DNA of 64,000 nt from positions 35,116,708-35,180,707 of the forward strand of contig CM040127.1 in the NCBI GenBank assembly GCA_022559845.1. The letters are read 5' to 3'. The DNA comes from Amorphophallus konjac. Taxonomy: Eukaryota > Streptophyta > Magnoliopsida > Alismatales > Araceae. The notes beneath the pieces are model-generated. The model had not been told where the DNA came from and did not search any database. It saw only the letters and a list, made by a program, of their open reading frames with translations. Shown piece by piece: positions 57,907 through 64,000 of this stretch. Position 1 is the stretch's first letter, and each line of letters starts with the position of its first letter. The position numbers were made by a program, and so were the translations under genes.

Positions 57907-58948
57907 GATGTCTTCCTCAGAAGAAGACGAATGAGAAGAACAGAAGAGGGCTGATCGAGACTGTGAGTGAAGAAGAAGTGAGGCAGAGAGCAGCAGAAGA
58001 AGAGAAAAGAAGAGCTAGAGAGAGCCTGCACGATCGAGTGTCAGAAAAAAAAAGAGAGAAAGAGAAGGAGAAGAGAGAGAGTGAGAGTTCGTGGAGAAGA
58101 AGAAAGAAGTCTCGACTGAAGATCTGTCTACTGGACCGTGGATCAAATCCAAGCCAGTCAGCTCCATGGGAGCCATATCTATGTTATCTTTCTTTACAGC
58201 TTTCTGATCGCTGTGTATTTTTCCTTTCTTATTTTTCCTTTCTTTTGTTATCTGTTCATCATTGTTCTTCCGACTCTCTGGATTGAGGTCGGGTTCCTCC
58301 TATGGACTCAGGAGAAGGGAGACATTGTGTCTCCGGTAGCAAGTGGCTGTGAGTCACTTGTTGGGTTCCCTCCGGATTGGAGGAAGGGAGACTTGTCTCC
58401 GGTTCTGGTCTTGTGGGTTGCAAGTCCAGGTGTTCCCTCCTGGTCTGGAGGAAGAGAGACCTAGTCTCTGGTTCCAAGTGGCTGGGAGTCACTTGGAGTG
58501 TCCCTCCGGTTTGGAGGAAGAGGGGAGGTTGTTCCCCTGGTCAAGCTGTTTGGCAGCAAGTGTTCGCAGACTGAGTCTGCTGGTTCTAGCATTAGCTAGT
58601 AAAGCCTCACTCTGGTTTGGAGTGAGGGTGGATGTAGGTCTTGGTGACCGAACCACCTAAAAATTATATGTGCAGTGGTTTGCCTTGTGCGTTAGCTCCA
58701 TACCTTCTACCACCTTTCACAGATTGTCTGAGCGTTCATATTGCTATCTTGCAGTAGGTTGATTACCTTCTTCCGCTTCCGCTAGTTGATTGTTTAGGCG
58801 CGAGATAGATGTTTGTTCTTCGGTTCAAAAGAGATTCTGATTAGTTCCCCAGCTTGTCTATCTTGTTCTAGTTTTTATTGAGCGAAAAGTTTTTAAGGGT
58901 GAGATTCATTCACCCCCCCTCTGAATCCAGCGCACCGATCCTATCAAT

Positions 58949-58961
58949 TGGTATCAGAGCC
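58949..58961 (+). other. Primer binding site of element H (tRNA-iMet)
   Basis: TGGTATCAGAGCC, two bases after the LTR end. Confidence 0.92.
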
Positions 58962-59069
58962 AGGTTTCTGACTTACAGATCCAACGATCTACAGAGGATC
59001 CTGCTAGCGTTTTGGTGCATCATTGTCTTCTACATATTGTTTCACAAAATTGCCTATTGATTTGTCTTC

Positions 59070-59829
59070 ATGGCTCATCCACTGATTTTCAGTGGTACGG
59101 ACTTTAATGTCTGGTTTAAAAACTTGCATATGTTTGTTACGACTACTGATCCAGATCTGTGGAAACTAATTTCACATGGTCCACATAGACTACCCAAAGA
59201 TCAGTCCAAATGGACTAATAAGCATCGATCTATGTGTGCAGAAAATCAGAAGGCTTGGAATCTGATGAAGGCAGCTACTGACAAAGCCTTTCATTCATGT
59301 TTCCTTGATTGCAGATCTGCAAGTGATATATTGGAGATGATGAAGAGAGCCGGGAAAGGAAATCAAACAAGCTGCATGATGGCTCGAGGAAGTGGACAAA
59401 GCAGCAATCAAGAAGAAGAACATGATGATGAGGAGGTAAATCTCTTCAAGAATTTTTGTCTAGATGATTGGGAGAATGCATATGCTGAATTATTAGAGTC
59501 ACATGAGAGGTTAAGAAAATAGTATAAAAAACTAAAGAAGGATACTGGGTTAGATAGTTCAAGTTCTCCATGTAAAAATTGTACTGAATTGAAAAATGTT
59601 CATGATGTTTGTATGTCTGATTTTCAAATGCTGAAAAAACAAATTTCGTTGCTAAAAATTGAGAATCAAGATCATGTAAATGAGATATCTGAACTCAAAG
59701 AGAAACTCAGTTCAAATAATGATAATCAGACTCTTGTTAACTATCATGATCAGTATGAAAAATTGCTGAAAAATTTTGAAAGTGTGAACTCAGATTTAAA
59801 CAAGCTAAAATCTGAAAATGACTCTCTTA
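59070..59829 (+). pseudogene. Copia (SIRE-like) gag, interrupted
   Basis: The ATG at 59070 opens a Copia gag domain (FSGTDFNVWFKNLHMF, DLWKLISHGPH) that runs 150 codons to a TAG at 59520. The same frame goes on after it with SPCKNCTEL (59570-59595) and a predicted coiled coil (KKQISLLKIENQDHVNEISEL) until the Harbinger element cuts it at 59830. The usual middle of the gag protein between the N-terminal domain and the acidic segment EEEHDDEEV looks shortened. A zinc knuckle and pol are not in the window. Inactive. Confidence 0.85.
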
Positions 59830-59876
59830 GGCCCTCTTTGATAGCGGAACAAGGGGGGGGTAACCCGGCTTGACCT

Positions 59877-62689
59877 GTGCTATTCGATTTGGTAGCGAAA
59901 TCGCCATATTCTCCGTTGCGCTGGTTAAGTGTCTCGGGCACCGCATTAACTCGGGTTACCGTATGCCATCTGCTGGGTGGAATATGCCTAAACCCCACCC
60001 TCTCGTGCAAGTATTGCTTGTCGTCCTCCTCCGAAACCCTACCCTCTGCTGCCTCTTCCATGTCGCCCTCCTCCGCAATAGTCTCAGTGGACCATCTGTT
60101 GGCCTGCAACGCACGCTCCGTCGTCGGCTACCTCTTCCCTGCTCGACGCCTTCGCTATCGCTGCCCCGATCTGGCCGTCTTGCCCTCACCGCCATGTTAG
60201 TCGTCTGTTGCAGGCCGCGCTCCCACGCTCTGCTGTTTCGATTTAGGAAAAGGCAGTCAACAACGGTCATTACTGCTCGTCCACCTCCTCGGTTCGAATA
60301 CCCTCTGCACTCTTGCGTCGAATCACCTCTGCAATCTTCTGTACTCGCCCAGATCGTGTGGCTGGGGTTGGCGCCCTTCCACTTTTTCTGCTCCCCGTAC
60401 CCACCTTTTGCGGAGAGGGTTTCAATCAGATAGATTACCACTGCCGCATGTGAGCCTATAGTGTTCGACGGTGTTGCCCTATTTTAACTCCTCGTCACCG
60501 ATGCAATGCCCATCCCCAGCATCATTTCCAGAAGCGGTGGCTTCTCCAGCGCCAACCGAGCGTGTCTCTTCTGCATCTTCCTCGGCCCCTTGTCGCCACT
60601 GGTTCCTTCTGTCCTGATCTTTTGTACTCATTCGACATTACTTTGTCTCTGCTTGTTGTGCTTTTTACAACCCTGCGATGTGTCTTCCCCTTGCCTCCTT
60701 TTTACCATGCTCTGGTTCGCATTCTTCCCTTGCGCTGATTCATTTGGGCATCTGATTTTCAATACTGCAAATAAGATCTCGGTATGATCTCCTGTAACCG
60801 GAAGTTAATATCACGCATGTAACTTCACATCCCATCCTTGTTGCTGTGATTTCCCTCTCCTATTGAAGAGGGTTCCCATTTTGCTTTTATGCTGGTTTGC
60901 ATACGACCTTCCTACTCGTTCACCTATGCACCTGATCTGAATTATCCAACTATTTGGACCTCCGTATGATCCCTGATAATGGCCTGCAACTCCTGGTGCC
61001 TCATTTTTATGCCTCAATAATATCGTGGATCTTACAGAGTGGCTTCTTTTATACCTCAGGAAGTGCGCTAACCTGTTTGGTTTTGGTAGAATAATAATTT
61101 GTCACAGTATTTTTTTAAACTTGTTATGTTAAATAAGATGCTAGTGAATGCAATCTTTGTTAGGTTTTGGTAGAATAGCAATGACTTTATTTACATTGTC
61201 AGCTTGACTAACTTTTAGTTTTGACTAATTTGTTAATTCTAACAATAAGTTGAACCTAATACAATGTCGGCAGTGTTTCTCTCTCTCTTTCATATAAGGC
61301 TACTCATTTTCTAGAATGATAAGTATTTCACTTTCATTTGATAGATTTTATGGGTTTACGAATAGCTGTACATAACATTTTCCATGAAATGACTTTATTC
61401 ATATAGCTGTTGTCGGGACTGCATTTTGAAGTTGTAATTAAGGCTACACACTCTAGATTAAAGTACATTCTTAAATCATTATAATTGGTAGTCCCACATT
61501 ATTGACAAAATGGTCCGATAAATTAGAAAATTTGGTCTATGATGTTGCATTTGCTAGAAATGTGGACTGTGGATGATTACACTCATGACAGTAGATCCAG
61601 ATTTTCCAGATAAATTTTCTTCACTGATGTGGCATATATTATACTTTCTCTGTTAACAACTTTATTTTATTGTTTATGTTCCTGCATTATTTCAATACTT
61701 TCGTGCTTCTCATTAGTTTGCATTACTCCCTGAGATACCCCTACGAAATAAGATTTAATCCACAATCTCATTCTCTCCCTCATTTTAGTATCTACTGACT
61801 TATAAGAATGACCATTTGTTGTTGGCAACACCACCGAGGTAATTCCTAGATGGTTGGCAACTATACCAAATATTCTCCAGCTTCTGTGTGCTGAAGTAAC
61901 AAACATATTATACTCCAAAGCTCTGAAAACTGCAAATCTCTGGTTGACCCAGGTTGACAAATGACCTTTTTACTGTGCTTCGTTGGTGTGTTACATTTCT
62001 TCTACATTTTAGTGAACCTGAATTTTGAGTGTGTTGTTTATGTGCAGCTGCTTTTGTTATTATGTTAACCTTGTTGGTTGTAAGATTTACATTATTAACC
62101 CTATGTTGGGTAATGCCTCTCTCCATTCACATGACTATTTCTACATGACAAATCACAAATTGACTATTTCTACATGACAAATCAAAAATTGTCTATTTTG
62201 AAACTGCTTGTAAAAGACCTCTCTCCATTCACAATTTTGAGAAGAATGTTGGTGTTTATGCCAATTTAACTCATACAGGCAGCCAGCTGATAGCTATTTT
62301 ATGATGTTACATGATATATGCCTCTTACTTGACAGTGAATTAAGTCTGCCTGTTCATTAACATATGAGTGAAAACTCATTGATGTGTTCACTTTATCATA
62401 TCTAATTATTATCTATTTTGAAATTGCTTGTATAAGGCCTCTCTTCATTCACAATTTTGATATTGCCGCATGGCCTTTATGCCAATTTAACTCATATAGG
62501 CAGCCAGCTGATAGCTGTTTTCTGATGTTATAGGGTATATGCCTTTTATTTGACAGTGAATTTAAGTCTGCCTGTTCATTAACATAGAATTGTAAACTCA
62601 TTGCCATGTTCACATTATCATATCTAATTATTGTCTACTTTTTGTGTCATGGGTAATTAACCAGCTTGAAGAGGAAGAGGAGATTAACT
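59877..62689. other. Non-coding 5' region of the Harbinger element
   Basis: GC-moderate sequence to about 60780 with an open frame (59870-60433) that has no recognised domain, then AT-rich sequence. It contains a duplicated TGACTATTTCTACATGACAA (62130-62180) and the tandem duplication at 62192-62640. Probably leader and intron sequence of the Myb/SANT-like gene. Confidence 0.5.
62192..62640 (+). repeat. Tandem duplication of about 220 bp upstream of the Myb/SANT-like gene
   Basis: Both copies contain CTCATTCACAATTTTGA-like, GCCAATTTAACTCATA, CAGGCAGCCAGCTGATAGCT-like and TTAAGTCTGCCTGTTCATTA segments in the same order. The second copy starts near 62410. They are clearly diverged. Confidence 0.85.
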
Positions 62690-63894
62690 ATGTCTACATA
62701 TGGTAAGTACCATCAACTCTGCAAGGTTTAAGTGTTATTGCATACTTGTTGTTCTGCAATTAATTCATGTAAAATATCCACCCTTCTCTATAACTAAATT
62801 CCTCTATATGATTTATTTACTAATATTAGGAGCAATTCCAAATGACTCTGGAACCACTAGAGTTAAGGCCCGTGTGGAGAATTGGACTACGGCTCAGGAT
62901 AGGGTTCTCCTTCAATTATTGATCGAGCAATATGATAAGAATAATTACTCTTCTGGTATGTTCAAGCCCCATTGTTGGGCTGAGATAGTCCCGATGTTTA
63001 ATCGATCGTGTAACCTGAACTACGACCGGCAGCAATTAAACAACCGTTGGAAGATAATTAGAAAGATTTATGGTATTGTTGATGAGTTGCGGAATAAATC
63101 TGGATGGGGGTGGGACAGTGTGAACAATGTCCCTGTTCCCGGATATGAAGGGGCTTGGGATGAAATAATTCAGGTATTTTATCACTTACGCGGTTAATTA
63201 TCCAATTTACATTCCTCAGCTAAAGTAATTTTATAATAGTGACATCTCCAAACCCTATTTTTTTCAGACTCGATCGGAGTTTAGGTTAATTAGAGGAAAA
63301 CCCTTTCTCTTCTTGCGTGAGATGGACTATCTCTGTGGGAAAAGCTGTGCAAGGGAGTTGGACGCCGATGCCTCGCGGCCCCGACAAGTAATGCAACCTA
63401 TGGAAGTGCATGCAAATGATTTTTTGAGTGCTTTAGGTGGTGGAATAGATGTTGGTGGACTTGATAACATTACTGACACTATGAATGTGTCTCAATACGC
63501 ACAACCTTCAAGACCTGCATTTAACACACCTCCTATAAGTAGGGATGTGGAGGAAGAAGGTACTTCTACACCGGCCAATAACACACATAGCTCTGGTAAG
63601 AAGACTCATCAAAAGAAGCTTGGAGATGAGGCATTAAACAATTTTGCCGGGGCTATGCACAATAGGAGCGAGTTAGTGAGGCTCTTACGAGGTGACCGTA
63701 CATCTGCCCTCCACATGGCCGATGACACCCCTTCCGTGCGAGCATGTATCGAAATACTGAAGGCAGATCCAAGCCTTGATCGAACCACGTATCTCAGAGC
63801 AACAGATTTATTCAAGGATCCAATAAATAGGAAATTATTTCTGGAGCTGCCCGAAGAAGACATGATTGACTGGGTGTTAGTTCACATGATGTAA
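62690..63894 (+). CDS. Harbinger-associated Myb/SANT-like DNA-binding protein, three exons
   Basis: Model: exon 1 62690-62702 (ATG at 62690, donor GTAAGT), exon 2 62830-63173, exon 3 63268-63894 (stop TAA). All joins keep the frame and give 327 residues. Residues about 17-110 form a Myb/SANT-like (Myb_DNA-bind_3) domain: ENWTTAQDRVLLQLLIEQY, HCWAEIVPMFN, LNNRWKIIRKIYGIVDELR and the usual GWGWDSVNN...WDEIIQ end. A Ser/Thr-rich linker with HSSGKKTHQKK and a helical C-terminus (EILKADPSLDRTTYLRATDLF...RKLFLELPEEDMIDWVL) follow, as in PIF/Harbinger ORF1 proteins. In that family it binds element ends and helps transposase into the nucleus. No stop or frameshift was seen. A host gene of the same domain family cannot be excluded, but the Harbinger end upstream favours a transposon gene. 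Confidence 0.8.
62703..62829 (+). other. Intron 1 of the Myb/SANT-like gene
   Basis: GTAAGT donor and a TTTACTAATATTAG acceptor with a good branch-like CTAAT. 127 bp, AT-rich, a normal plant intron. Confidence 0.75.
63174..63267 (+). other. Intron 2 of the Myb/SANT-like gene
   Basis: GTATTT donor and a TATTTTTTTCAG acceptor, 94 bp, phase 0. Reading through would hit a stop at 63195, which supports splicing. Confidence 0.8.
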
Positions 63895-64000
63895 ATGTCT
63901 GTCATGCACTTCTGCAATTTGGTTGAATCCCCAACCCCACCTTATCATGCGTTGTAATTTAAAACTATGTTGTTGTCTCTTCTACTTGCTTATGTAGTAC

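Larger units (their letters stand above)
56627..58946 (+). repeat. Element H: Copia (SIRE/Maximus-like) 5' LTR
   Basis: 2320 bp, TGTTATGCCCCTGTGGTCTT...GATCCTATCA. The start with TTTTGATGATAACAAACAC is typical of SIRE/Maximus LTRs. A long motif-rich U3 (56870-57715) precedes a TATA stretch (57890-57906) and a GA-rich leader. A primer site follows at 58949-58961. Confidence 0.85.
59830..64000 (+). mobile_element. PIF/Harbinger-type DNA transposon, left part (runs off the window)
   Basis: Begins GGCCCTCTTTGATAGCGG directly after TTA (59827-59829), the three-base target preferred by PIF/Harbinger elements, and interrupts the Copia gag frame. It contains a Myb/SANT-like gene, one of the two genes of plant PIF/Harbinger elements. 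The DDE transposase was not found and is expected beyond 64000. The right terminus is not visible. Confidence 0.72.

Noticed and set aside
59870..60433. Open frame of 187 codons at the start of the Harbinger element, first considered as the transposase
   Set aside because: No DDE motifs or known domain, Cys/Leu/Ser-rich composition, and an overlapping frame on the other strand of similar length. More likely leader sequence.

Overview
This window is nuclear DNA from a flowering plant, dominated by nested transposable elements. Evidence for this is plant-type Ty3/Gypsy chromoviruses with iMet-tRNA primer sites, a Copia element, plant LINEs, a PIF/Harbinger element with its Myb/SANT-like gene, and the last exon of a NO VEIN-type gene, which is plant-specific. 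The species cannot be told from the sequence. One run of 100 N (28302-28401) is an assembly gap. No rRNA, tRNA, CRISPR array or prokaryotic operon was seen.

Layout. 1-16489: element B, a plus-strand Tekay/Del-like Gypsy element whose 5' LTR starts before the window. Its 5' LTR is split by element A, a minus-strand relative (474-8880, 5-bp target duplication GCCGG). Both carry gag-protease-RT-RNase H-integrase-chromodomain reading frames broken by stop codons. 16490-25062: remnants of element C (minus, gag-like frame) and element E (plus, gag plus partial protease). A solo LTR of the C family (19964-22326, duplication TGGGA) sits inside the E LTR. 25063-28301: an LTR-like sequence F with three tandem arrays, running to the gap.

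28402-37335: two decayed LINEs. The first is split by a 2.8-kb insertion with a 9-bp duplication (putative MULE, 29504-32296) that carries a fragment of a ribose-5-phosphate isomerase gene. It also holds a 123-bp Harbinger-like MITE. 37336-43837: the least repetitive part, with the NO VEIN-type last exon (41456-42556, plus). 43838-45900: a LINE tail copy and a CACTA-like remnant. 45900-56626: element K, a Gypsy LTR remnant, interrupted by element G (46325-56000, duplication TTTGG). G has two 3.37-kb LTRs that are about 99.5% identical and a 2.9-kb core with no gag or pol. It is a young non-autonomous partner of the A/B family. 56627-59829: a Copia (SIRE/Maximus-like) 5' LTR and gag start, cut by a PIF/Harbinger element that begins at 59830 after TTA and runs off the window. 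Its Myb/SANT-like gene (62690-63894) reads as an intact three-exon, 327-residue frame.

The most unusual signal is in the LTRs of A, B and G. Each full-length copy has, about 0.9-1.3 kb from the LTR start and downstream of a TATA box, about ten consecutive imperfect palindromes of about 25 bp. The stem sequences differ between families while pairing is kept. Second, A and G each inserted at nearly the same short motif inside the LTR of a relative. Third, the Copia U3 holds about 24 copies of AAGTCTRTACA upstream of its TATA box.
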